From Syntrophomonadaceae bacterium (GTDB taxonomy: Bacteria; Bacillota; Syntrophomonadia; Syntrophomonadales; DTU052): a stretch of DNA of 64,000 nt. The stretch lies in assembly GCA_012729505.1 (NCBI GenBank), contig JAAYDA010000072.1:1-64000 (forward strand). Reading direction: 5' to 3'. The translations under genes were made by a program, and so were the position numbers. Shown piece after piece: positions 48,758-57,196 of this stretch. The notes beneath the pieces were generated by a model that was given only the letters and a program-made list of their open reading frames with translations, ran no database searches and was not told the origin of the DNA. Within the stretch, counting starts at the first letter, position 1, and every line of letters begins with the position of its first letter.

Positions 48758-49954
48758 TCATTTGCGGGCCCGGAGCTTTTTAACCGCCATATCCAGGCCT
48801 TCAACGGTTAGCTCAAACATGGGGAATATCTCCTTTATTATATGGATAGTCTCCGCTCCTTCAGTCAACCCCCAGTAGCGGGCCGGAATGGGATTCAACC
48901 ATACCGATGCTTCAAAGTGCCGCTTCAGCTTCTTCAGCCATTCAACCCCAGGCTCTTCGTTAAACATGCTCCAGTTGATTATGCCCCCCTGAGCCAGCAG
49001 CTCCGTAGGGGCCATGCTGGCATCACCCACCAGGATTACTCTATACTCCCCATCCAGGTTCTTCAGAACGTGGTTAGTTTCTACTGATTGGCTGGCACGG
49101 CAGCGAGGATCCAAGTATAACAAATCATAAATGGTGTTATGAAAATAGTAGACCTGCAGATCTTTAAAATGTTTGGACTTGTTGGCGGCAGCAAATAGCT
49201 GGTTAGACAGCCGCATATAAGGATACATGGAACCGCCCGAATCCATGAGCAGCAGGACCTTGATAGTGTTTTCCCGGGGTCGGTCCCATACTATCTCCAG
49301 TCTTCCGGCATTTTTGCTGGTGGCTTGTACCGTACCCTCTACATCCAGCTCCGTTCGGGCCCCTTCCAATCTGGTGCTGAACTGACGCAGCTTACGCAAG
49401 GCCAGCTGGAACTGGCGAGTGTCCAGGACCGTATCATTCCTGAAATCGCGAAACTGCCTGTCTCCCGCCACTTTAACTGCTGATCGGTTTCTTGACTCTC
49501 CACCAATGCGGATACCACCCGGGTGATATCCCGAATGACCGAAAGGCGATGTTCCTCCGGTTCCAACCCAGTAGTTGCCCCCGTGGTGTTCTTCAGTTTG
49601 CTCAGCTAATCTCTCTTCCAGCATCTTCTTCAGGGTCTCCAGATCCATTTTCTGGTGTGCCCGCCGCATCTCTTCGGTGATATCCATAGCAGGCAGGTTT
49701 TTATCAAGCCAATCCCAGATACTGTATGGCAAATCCTCCGGAGTCTCAATTCCTTCGAAATACTGGGCAAAGGCCAAATCAAAACGATCATAGTGAGCCT
49801 CAGTCTTAACCAGGATTGCCCGGGCCAAGTGATAAAAGCCGGTTAAGCTGGCACCGGCCAGCCCAATTTCCAGGGCATCCAGCAGGGAGTACCACTCATT
49901 CATGGACACCGGTACCCCTTTAGCTTTTAATGTATAATAAAATTCCGTAAACAC
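48758..49954 (-). CDS. VWA domain-containing CoxE-like protein
   Basis: MIDAS-like LLMDSGGSMYPYM; pairs with MoxR ATPase. Confidence 0.85.
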   Translation of the reverse strand: MFTEFYYTLKAKGVPVSMNEWYSLLDALEIGLAGASLTGFYHLARAILVKTEAHYDRFDLAFAQYFEGIETPEDLPYSIWDWLDKNLPAMDITEEMRRAHQKMDLETLKKMLEERLAEQTEEHHGGNYWVGTGGTSPFGHSGYHPGGIRIGGESRNRSAVKVAGDRQFRDFRNDTVLDTRQFQLALRKLRQFSTRLEGARTELDVEGTVQATSKNAGRLEIVWDRPRENTIKVLLLMDSGGSMYPYMRLSNQLFAAANKSKHFKDLQVYYFHNTIYDLLYLDPRCRASQSVETNHVLKNLDGEYRVILVGDASMAPTELLAQGGIINWSMFNEEPGVEWLKKLKRHFEASVWLNPIPARYWGLTEGAETIHIIKEIFPMFELTVEGLDMAVKKLRARK

Positions 49955-50055
49955 TTGATTAATGGTGCCGTCGCCCTTACATTATTCAGGAGAAAAAACG
50001 GCACTTTCCTTTCAAACTATTTTGGTCTTATGCTCCAAGCCGTCCCATTTGTATA

Positions 50056-50925
50056 CTACCCGATCTTAAAGGCTTGGCGGTGCGCAATTCGAGATTGGGG
50101 GCGGTTGTTTAGATGCCACAGCAACACATCCAGATCCTGATTTTTCTTTAACAGGACTCCCATGAAAGGCAGTTCATCAGCAATGCGCTGGGGATTTATT
50201 CCGCCCACCACCAGAGCCTGCAGCCAATCAAGAAGCTCGCTGGTGCTAGGCTTTTTCTGCAAATCCGGAATGGTACGCAGCCAGTAGAAGGCTTCCATAC
50301 ACTGTTCCAACAGCTTCTTTTTCAGATCCGGATAATGGACATCAACGATAGCCGTCATGGCCGCCGGGTCCGGGAAAGCAATATAATGGAAGATGCAGCG
50401 CCGCAGGAATGCATCCGGCAGTTCCTTCTCGGCATTGCTGGTAATAATAACTATCGGCCTGTGCTTCGCTGTTATTGTCTCCTTGGTCTCGGGAATATAA
50501 AAGCTCATCTGGTCCAGCTCCCACAACAAATCGTTGGGGAACTCCAGGTCCGCCTTGTCAATCTCATCGATAAGCAGAACCACCTGCTCATCTGAGTCAA
50601 AAGACTCTCCCAGCTTGCCCAGCTTGATATACTGAGAGATGTTGCTGACATCTTGCTCTCCAAACTGACTGTCATAAAGACGCTGCACGGTGTCATAAAC
50701 ATACAGCCCTTCCTGAGCCTTGGTGGTGGACTTGATATTCCAGACCAGCAATTCTTTGCCCAAACCATCGGCAATACTCTGGGCCAGCATAGTCTTGCCG
50801 GTTCCCGGTTCCCCTTTTATCAAAAGAGGCTTTTGAAGTGCAATGGCTATATTTACAGTATTGCGGAGCTCGTCCGAGACTATGTAGTCAGCCGATCCCC
50901 TATAGCCGGTTGTGTTCATGTTCAT
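50056..50925 (-). CDS. MoxR-type AAA+ ATPase
   Basis: LLIKGEPGTGKTMLAQSIA, VVLLIDEIDKAD, IITSNAEKELPDAFLRR; ATG at 50925 with GAGGG RBS. Confidence 0.92.
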   Translation of the reverse strand: MNMNTTGYRGSADYIVSDELRNTVNIAIALQKPLLIKGEPGTGKTMLAQSIADGLGKELLVWNIKSTTKAQEGLYVYDTVQRLYDSQFGEQDVSNISQYIKLGKLGESFDSDEQVVLLIDEIDKADLEFPNDLLWELDQMSFYIPETKETITAKHRPIVIITSNAEKELPDAFLRRCIFHYIAFPDPAAMTAIVDVHYPDLKKKLLEQCMEAFYWLRTIPDLQKKPSTSELLDWLQALVVGGINPQRIADELPFMGVLLKKNQDLDVLLWHLNNRPQSRIAHRQAFKIG

Positions 50926-51127
50926 TCTCTCAATCCCTCGATTCTTTCTTGCCGTATTCGTATTTTCCGTCAACAAACAGATTATCAAATCTAATCATGT
51001 GAAGTCAATGACAACTGCCGATTTCGATTATTCACATCATTTTCTATTAACTATAACGAAGGATTTCTCCTCTAGATGTCGAATTCTGTCATGTCATTAG
51101 GTATGTTCAATTAAGGAGGATTCTTTA

Positions 51128-52069
51128 GTGAAGAAACAAGTCAGAACCAGTTTTTTGACCGCTATTATAGTTGGAATCATAGGTCTGTCTTTCCTGGCGG
51201 CAGGATGCGGCTCAGATATTTTTAGCAAGGGTTTAGCCGGAGATTCTCCGGGAAATCAATCTGAGCAACCAGGTGAAACTCCTTCACCATCCCCTCCGAT
51301 TGAGCAGCCGTCTGAGCCGGCGAAAGATCCGGAATCTCCCGGAGAGAAACCGAATCCTCCGGCAAATACGCCAGATTACTCAACTGAGGTAAGCAACAAA
51401 AAGCTCAGCTGGTACTTTATAGCCAACAGTGAACACCAGACTCCCGGCATCCCCGATTCCGCCAAATTCATCACCAAATATGGCGGAATGTATGTTGGTG
51501 ATCCTTCCGGCCAAACCATATATTTGACCTTTGATTGCGGCTATGAAAACGGCTATACCCCGCCTATTCTGGATGCCTTAAAGGCCAATGGAGTAAAGGC
51601 GGCCTTTTTTGTTACCAAAAGCTATATAGACAGAAACCCGGAGCTGGTTCGACGGATGGTAGCTGAAGGACATCAGGTTTGTAGTCATACCGCTACTCAC
51701 CCCTCATTACCTGATGTATCCGATGCTCGTATTGAAAATGAGCTGACCTCAACCGCTGATGCTTTCCGGGATGTTACCGGTCAGGAAATGTCTCGGCATA
51801 TGCGCCCTCCCAGTGGAGAATATAGTCAGCGGACTGTGCGGCTTACCCAGCAATACGGCTATGCTACTGTGTTTTGGAGCATGGCCTACCGGGACTGGGA
51901 AGTGGATAACCAGCAAGGAGCGGAATTCGCCTACAATTATGTAATGAAATACATTCACCCGGGCGCTGTTATCCTGCTGCATGCGGTGTCCTCCAGTAAT
52001 GCTGAAGCCATGGACCGCATTCTTAAAGGACTCCAGGAACAGGGTTACCAGTTCTCCCTTTTGCCATAA
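51128..52069 (+). CDS. Polysaccharide deacetylase (PdaA-like), lipoprotein
   Basis: Lipobox LAAGCGS; IYLTFDCGYENGYTPPILDALKANGVKAAFFVT, QVCSHTATHPSLP. Confidence 0.93.
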   Translation: MKKQVRTSFLTAIIVGIIGLSFLAAGCGSDIFSKGLAGDSPGNQSEQPGETPSPSPPIEQPSEPAKDPESPGEKPNPPANTPDYSTEVSNKKLSWYFIANSEHQTPGIPDSAKFITKYGGMYVGDPSGQTIYLTFDCGYENGYTPPILDALKANGVKAAFFVTKSYIDRNPELVRRMVAEGHQVCSHTATHPSLPDVSDARIENELTSTADAFRDVTGQEMSRHMRPPSGEYSQRTVRLTQQYGYATVFWSMAYRDWEVDNQQGAEFAYNYVMKYIHPGAVILLHAVSSSNAEAMDRILKGLQEQGYQFSLLP

Positions 52070-52143
52070 AATAGCCAAGCATGGACCCAGGTGAAGGTTG
52101 CTTAATATTTCACAAATGTTATAATAAGCCTATACAAAGGACT

Positions 52144-52167
52144 GCCGGACAGATATTTCTGTCCGGC
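52144..52167 (+). other. Strong hairpin (possible terminator stem, no T-run)
   Basis: GCCGGACAG ATATTT CTGTCCGGC. Confidence 0.5.
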
Positions 52168-52194
52168 GGCTGGAAATTAACCCCTTTTAGGCCA

Positions 52195-52229
52195 AAGAAA
52201 CCCGCTCCTCCCCCTGGAGCGGGTTTCTT
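52195..52229 (+). terminator. Terminator hairpin, 14-bp perfect stem
   Basis: AAGAAACCCGCTCC TCCCCCT GGAGCGGGTTTCTT. Confidence 0.85.
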
Positions 52230-52329
52230 ATTGGTGCCTCCTCACCAGATGCCCATATTCATTCTTGACATCTAAGCGTGTCACCTGTACTATTGTTAGT
52301 AATACGGTTGGATTGTAAGGGGGGATAAG

Positions 52330-52716
52330 GTGTTTGCACTTGATTTCCGAAGCAGAGTTCCCATTTATGAACAGTTGGTAGAAAAATTTAAAGATCTGAT
52401 CATCAGCGGAGTCTTGATGCCTGACGAGCAACTGCCCTCGGTGCGTATTTTGGCGGGACAGGTGACGGTTAATCCCAATACCATTCAAAAGGCTTACCGG
52501 GAGCTTGAGCAACAGGGTTATATCTATTCCCTGCCTGGCAAAGGGCATTTTGTTAAGCCGATAAGTCCGGAAAAATATGCAGGGCGGCGGGAAACACTGA
52601 CAACAGAGCTGGCCCGAATTGTGGCGGAAATGCTTTATCTGGGCATTGAGCCTCAAGACATTATTGAGATAATTCACCAACTTACTTCAGGGGAGAGGAG
52701 GACAACACAGGGATGA
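52330..52716 (+). CDS. GntR family transcriptional regulator (YtrA-like)
   Basis: SRVPIYEQLVEKFKDLIISGVLMPDEQLPSVRILAGQVTVNPNTIQKAYRELEQQGYIYS. Confidence 0.94.
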   Translation: MFALDFRSRVPIYEQLVEKFKDLIISGVLMPDEQLPSVRILAGQVTVNPNTIQKAYRELEQQGYIYSLPGKGHFVKPISPEKYAGRRETLTTELARIVAEMLYLGIEPQDIIEIIHQLTSGERRTTQG

Positions 52717-53612
52717 TTGAAATAGCCTATGTAAGCAAACGTTTTGCAGATCTGGAAGCTTTGCGAGATGTCAGCTTATCAGTACATAAAGGTTCTGTTT
52801 ACGGTTTGGTCGGCTCTAATGGAGCAGGTAAAACTACTCTTTTAAAGCTCTTGGCCGGAATATATTGGCCTGATAATGGAATAGTGAAGATTGATGAGAC
52901 TCCGGTTTTTGAAAATGTGGCCATTAAAGAGCGCACCGTTTTTATCCCGGACCATATTTATTATTTTGGCAATTACACTATTGCGGATATGGCCCGATTC
53001 TATCAACAGATTTATCCCCTCTGGAATGAAGAGCGCTTTTCCTTTTTAGCCCAGGTCTTTGAAATTGATGTTAATCGGCGGGTAAGGACCCTTTCCAAAG
53101 GAATGCAGCGCCAGGTGGCTTTTTGGCTGGCTTTCGCCATCATGCCGGATGTGATGATCCTGGACGAACCCCTGGACGGGCTGGACCCGGTCATGCGGCA
53201 GAAGGTCAAAAATCTCATTGTCCAGGAAGTGGCCCAACGAGAAATGACTGTGATTATCTCTTCTCACAACTTGTTCGAGATGGAAGATATCTGTGACTAT
53301 ATAGGTATATTACATGAGGGCCGGATGCTGATCCAGCGAGATCTGGATGACCTGAAGGCTGATGTTCATAAGCTCCAGGCAGCCTTCGCCAATGGGATGC
53401 CGGCTGAATTCCTGGCCACTATGGAACCACTCAGCTATGAGCAAAGAGGCAGCATTCATATTTTGATCATGCGGGGCAATCATCAGGAGATAATGAATCG
53501 CCTGCAAAGCTTCAAACCCCTGATTGTTGACATCTTGCCCCTTACTCTGGAAGAAATCTTTATTCACGAAATGGGGGATAAGGGCTATGCCATCAAAAAC
53601 ATCATTTATTAA
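52713..53612 (+). CDS. ABC transporter ATP-binding protein
   Basis: GSNGAGKTTLLKLLAGIYWPD, LSKGMQRQVAFWLAFAIMPDVMILDEPLDGLD. Confidence 0.94.
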   Translation: MIEIAYVSKRFADLEALRDVSLSVHKGSVYGLVGSNGAGKTTLLKLLAGIYWPDNGIVKIDETPVFENVAIKERTVFIPDHIYYFGNYTIADMARFYQQIYPLWNEERFSFLAQVFEIDVNRRVRTLSKGMQRQVAFWLAFAIMPDVMILDEPLDGLDPVMRQKVKNLIVQEVAQREMTVIISSHNLFEMEDICDYIGILHEGRMLIQRDLDDLKADVHKLQAAFANGMPAEFLATMEPLSYEQRGSIHILIMRGNHQEIMNRLQSFKPLIVDILPLTLEEIFIHEMGDKGYAIKNIIY

Positions 53613-55647
53613 GGCTGGAATAAATGGGGGGATCCTGCGGAATGACATTAAGAGCTTTGGCTGGCTGGGCGCCGCTTACCTCCTGGCCTTGCTCCTTAGC
53701 TTTCCTTTGACAATTTTAATGATCTACAGCCAAGAGCAGCAACGGGTAAACGCTAATGATCTATTGAATCAAGGCCTTCAACTGGCCGACCATTATCTGC
53801 CCTTATTTCAGTTTAATTCGGAACTGCAGCTGATTTTGTTCTTAACAGTTCCCATCTTAACCGGGCTGCTCTTATTCCGTTATCTTCAGTCCAGAAAAGC
53901 GGCCGATATGATTCATTCTCTGCCGGTCAGACGCGAAACCCTGTACAATACCCATATTCTTGCCGGGATCATTCTGTTATTCGTTCCTATCATCATAACT
54001 GCTCTGACTTCGTGGGCGCTGGTTCTCGGACTGGGTATAGAAGGAGTACCTTTTAAAGCAATGATGATGTGGCTGGGGGTTGCCTTGTTGTTTAACCTTT
54101 TGCTATTCATCTGTACTGTGGCGGTGGGAGTCTTGACCGGTATATCAACGGTACAGGGGGCTCTGACCTACATACTGCTCCTGTTTCCTACCGGGTTTAT
54201 GGTACTATTGCTGGATAACCTGAATACTTGGCTCTTTGGTTTTCCATCTGGTTTTTACGAGCAGAGCCTGAATTTTTCACCCTTAACCCGTCTGGTGGAG
54301 ATATACAGCAATCCTCTCAGTGGAACAGAGGTCGCAGTTTATCTGCTGATCATTGCGGCGATATATTTGCTGGGGATATGGTTCTACAGGAGACGGCGCA
54401 TTGAAATGACCGGAAATGCTATTGCCTTTGAAGCACTCCATCCGGTGTTTAAATACGGGGTGGCTTTTTGCACCATGCTCCTGGGCGGCAGCTATTTCTC
54501 AAGTCAGTATAGTCTGGGCTGGACTTATTTCGGGTACTTTCTGGGGGCATTCCTGGGTTATTACTTGAGCGTCATTTTGATCAACAAAACCTGGCAGGTC
54601 TTTAACCGGCAGGTTGCCCGGGGCTTTGCAGCCTATGTGCTGATTATTGTCGTAGCACTGGTAGGTCTGAATTATGATGTGCTGGGTTATGAAAAGAGAA
54701 TCCCCTCTTTAGCCAATGTGGAGACGGTTTATATGGACTACTCCTTTCATCGGCTGATTAATGACCCTGAGCAGCAGGATTATTATAGTGACCAATACCG
54801 GCGCACACCTAAAATGATTTACATGGGTCCGGACAATATCGGACGTATACACCAACTCCATCAAGCTATTATCGCCAACAGGGCCCTTGAGAAAAAGCAG
54901 AACTCAACTAATAACACCTACAATAACAGATATGTTTGTCTGGCATACCAGCTGAAAAACGGCAATGTAGTCTATCGCTCATACTATATTCCCCAAGATC
55001 AGTATGCGGCCTGGTTCAAGCCGATTTATGAATCCCAGGAACACAAGCGGTTGCTTTATGACATCCTGAATATTGCCCCCGAGCAGGCGGACTTCATTCA
55101 GATCAACGCTAATTTCGTCGGACGTAATGTAAAAATCGGCAGCCCCGCTCTGGTCAAGGAAGCTGTTCAAGCCTTGCAAAGAGATGCGCAGACCCGGACT
55201 TATGAGGAAATAACCAATGATTCCTCCTGGGCCGATATAGAAATTCTTTTGAGCAGCGGGAAACGAATAAGCTTGGCATGGAATAAAGGTGATACTGTTT
55301 TTGAGGACTATCTCAGAAGGATAAATCAACTAAACAACAGCCGGATTATGGTGGAGGACATCACTTCTGCCCTGGTGGGCAAAACGGCCACACCATCGAC
55401 ACCCGCCACCAGAGTCATAACTACCAAGGAGGATGGGACCCAGTATCGGGAGATGGAAGAAAGCGGGGAATACCTGAAAATAACCGATCCTCAACAGTTG
55501 GAAATATGTCTGAAAGTCTCTACTTTTAGTTACTGGCAAGAGCCGATCTATACAATAATGTTCCTTTTGAATAATGGTAATGTTGTCAGCGGAGCATTCA
55601 CCTCGGAGACCATACCGGAATTCGTGAAGGCTCACTTCGGCCAATAG
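53587..55647 (+). CDS. ABC transporter permease with large C-terminal soluble domain
   Basis: N-terminal polytopic membrane half followed by ~320-aa non-membrane region; overlaps ATPase. Confidence 0.85.
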   Translation: MPSKTSFIKAGINGGILRNDIKSFGWLGAAYLLALLLSFPLTILMIYSQEQQRVNANDLLNQGLQLADHYLPLFQFNSELQLILFLTVPILTGLLLFRYLQSRKAADMIHSLPVRRETLYNTHILAGIILLFVPIIITALTSWALVLGLGIEGVPFKAMMMWLGVALLFNLLLFICTVAVGVLTGISTVQGALTYILLLFPTGFMVLLLDNLNTWLFGFPSGFYEQSLNFSPLTRLVEIYSNPLSGTEVAVYLLIIAAIYLLGIWFYRRRRIEMTGNAIAFEALHPVFKYGVAFCTMLLGGSYFSSQYSLGWTYFGYFLGAFLGYYLSVILINKTWQVFNRQVARGFAAYVLIIVVALVGLNYDVLGYEKRIPSLANVETVYMDYSFHRLINDPEQQDYYSDQYRRTPKMIYMGPDNIGRIHQLHQAIIANRALEKKQNSTNNTYNNRYVCLAYQLKNGNVVYRSYYIPQDQYAAWFKPIYESQEHKRLLYDILNIAPEQADFIQINANFVGRNVKIGSPALVKEAVQALQRDAQTRTYEEITNDSSWADIEILLSSGKRISLAWNKGDTVFEDYLRRINQLNNSRIMVEDITSALVGKTATPSTPATRVITTKEDGTQYREMEESGEYLKITDPQQLEICLKVSTFSYWQEPIYTIMFLLNNGNVVSGAFTSETIPEFVKAHFGQ

Positions 55648-55663
55648 TTTACAACTGGCCAGG

Positions 55664-55777
55664 CCGGCGACGGGAGCGAAGATCAAGGCGTTCGGGAAGT
55701 CCGCGATTGAGGCGTACATACGGTACGTTGATTGAGCGGGCTTACCTAACAACGCAGAGATTCGCTTTTGTCGTCGG
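55664..55777. repeat. Long imperfect palindrome, candidate dispersed structured element
   Basis: Pairing blocks CCGGCGAC/GTCGTCGG, GCGAA/TTCGC, GCGTT/AACGC, GGAAGTCCGC/GCGGGCTTACC, GCGTAC/GTACGT. Confidence 0.75.
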
Positions 55778-56951
55778 TCTGGACCAGGTTGGTGGCCTGT
55801 AGGGTATCCCAAACTTTCACTGCTATAAACAGGTTAACCCGGCTATCCATGCTGGAAAAATCTATCCCCAGCAATTCTTCTATTTTGCTTACTCTGTAGT
55901 AAAGGGTATTTACATGAATGAACAGGCTGTCGGCAGTGCTCTTCATGTTGACGTTAGAATCCAGAAGCTTGCGCAGGGTCGGCATTAATTCCCCCTCGGT
56001 CTTTTCATCATACTCAATTACTCTCCCCAGGGTCTCCCGGCAAAAACTTTTAATATTTTTTAGGTTCTGGCGAAATATGGGATAATAAATACCCAGGTCG
56101 GGAAACTTCTGCACATAATGGTCCTTGCCCAATAGCCTGGGCAGAGTCAAAGCAATCCGGGCTTCGTAAAAGCTTTTTCGCAGTTTATCCAGAGGATAAA
56201 CCTGGCCGATTCCCTGGGATAATGATAAGCCAAACTTTTTCTCCAGAGCCGTTTGGCAGCTTATCATAGTCGGCCAGCTCAGAGTTTCAACGGCTCCGTC
56301 ACCATTGGAACGAGCCGGGATTATCATAGCCAGGGTATTCGACCAAGTGATAGGAACGGTTTCAAATTTTTCTTTTTTAAAGTATTCAAAGAGATAAGAA
56401 CGGACCATCTGCATACTGGTTTCCACGACGGTCTCTTCGGCCTCTATCAAGGTAACATAATAAGTCCGGTCCGTTTCCAGACGCTTTTCGCTTTGTCTCG
56501 CAATATCCCGAATATCGGCATTGCTGTTGTAAAAAAGATATTCAGCCAGCTCATTTTCAAAATGCTCGCTTCCCTGCCGCAGTTTTGTAAAATAGCATTT
56601 GACCGCCAGCCTGGTTTCCATCAATACTGACAGAGCCTGTGATATCTGCTCTACCGGAACTCCCTGGGCGATAATATAAGCACTGTGATCGTTATGAAGT
56701 ACCCGGTAATGCAGATGGCCGGGCCCCGGCTGGTAGTAATAATCTCTCCCGGCAATTTCAGCAGGCAGAGGATAAAAAGCATCATCCACCACAGGGGAAC
56801 AACCGGACTCCATAGGATAATGTATGCGACCGGTTTGGTCAGTAATCACCAACGGATGTCTGAGATTTTTTTCGACATAGTCGGCAATGTAAGGCAACCC
56901 CTCATCAAGCACTCCATCTATTAAATGATACACGGAGTTCATCATTGTCAT
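55746..56951 (-). CDS. PucR family transcriptional regulator
   Basis: C-terminal helix-turn-helix LLDSNVNMKSTADSLFIHVNTLYYRVSKIEELLGID; ATG at 56951 with GAGGTG RBS. Confidence 0.88.
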   Translation of the reverse strand: MTMMNSVYHLIDGVLDEGLPYIADYVEKNLRHPLVITDQTGRIHYPMESGCSPVVDDAFYPLPAEIAGRDYYYQPGPGHLHYRVLHNDHSAYIIAQGVPVEQISQALSVLMETRLAVKCYFTKLRQGSEHFENELAEYLFYNSNADIRDIARQSEKRLETDRTYYVTLIEAEETVVETSMQMVRSYLFEYFKKEKFETVPITWSNTLAMIIPARSNGDGAVETLSWPTMISCQTALEKKFGLSLSQGIGQVYPLDKLRKSFYEARIALTLPRLLGKDHYVQKFPDLGIYYPIFRQNLKNIKSFCRETLGRVIEYDEKTEGELMPTLRKLLDSNVNMKSTADSLFIHVNTLYYRVSKIEELLGIDFSSMDSRVNLFIAVKVWDTLQATNLVQTDDKSESLRC

Positions 56952-57196
56952 ACGCCTCACCTCTTTATACCATAGTGGTAGTGTACCCACATAATTGCAA
57001 AAATCGTGCCAACACCGTCTGAGGTAACCGGGCAAGCCGATACATGACATCAGGCGCCTATTATCAATAACCGAAATTGTTTCATTCTGATACACGATTC
57101 GTAAACCCAATGCAAATATTTGTGCTAAAATAAGAATATATGGTTGTCGTATCGGTAAGAGAAGTAAGCCTTTGCGAGGAAGAGAGGTGTTCAATA

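Noticed and set aside
52144-52167. Riboswitch-like structure upstream of the GntR gene
   Set aside because: A simple hairpin next to a second terminator stem; no conserved riboswitch motif recognisable
55330-55812. ORF MGYPTGHQPGPDRRQK... on minus strand
   Set aside because: It spans the palindromic element and the antisense of the ABC permease end; no independent coding support
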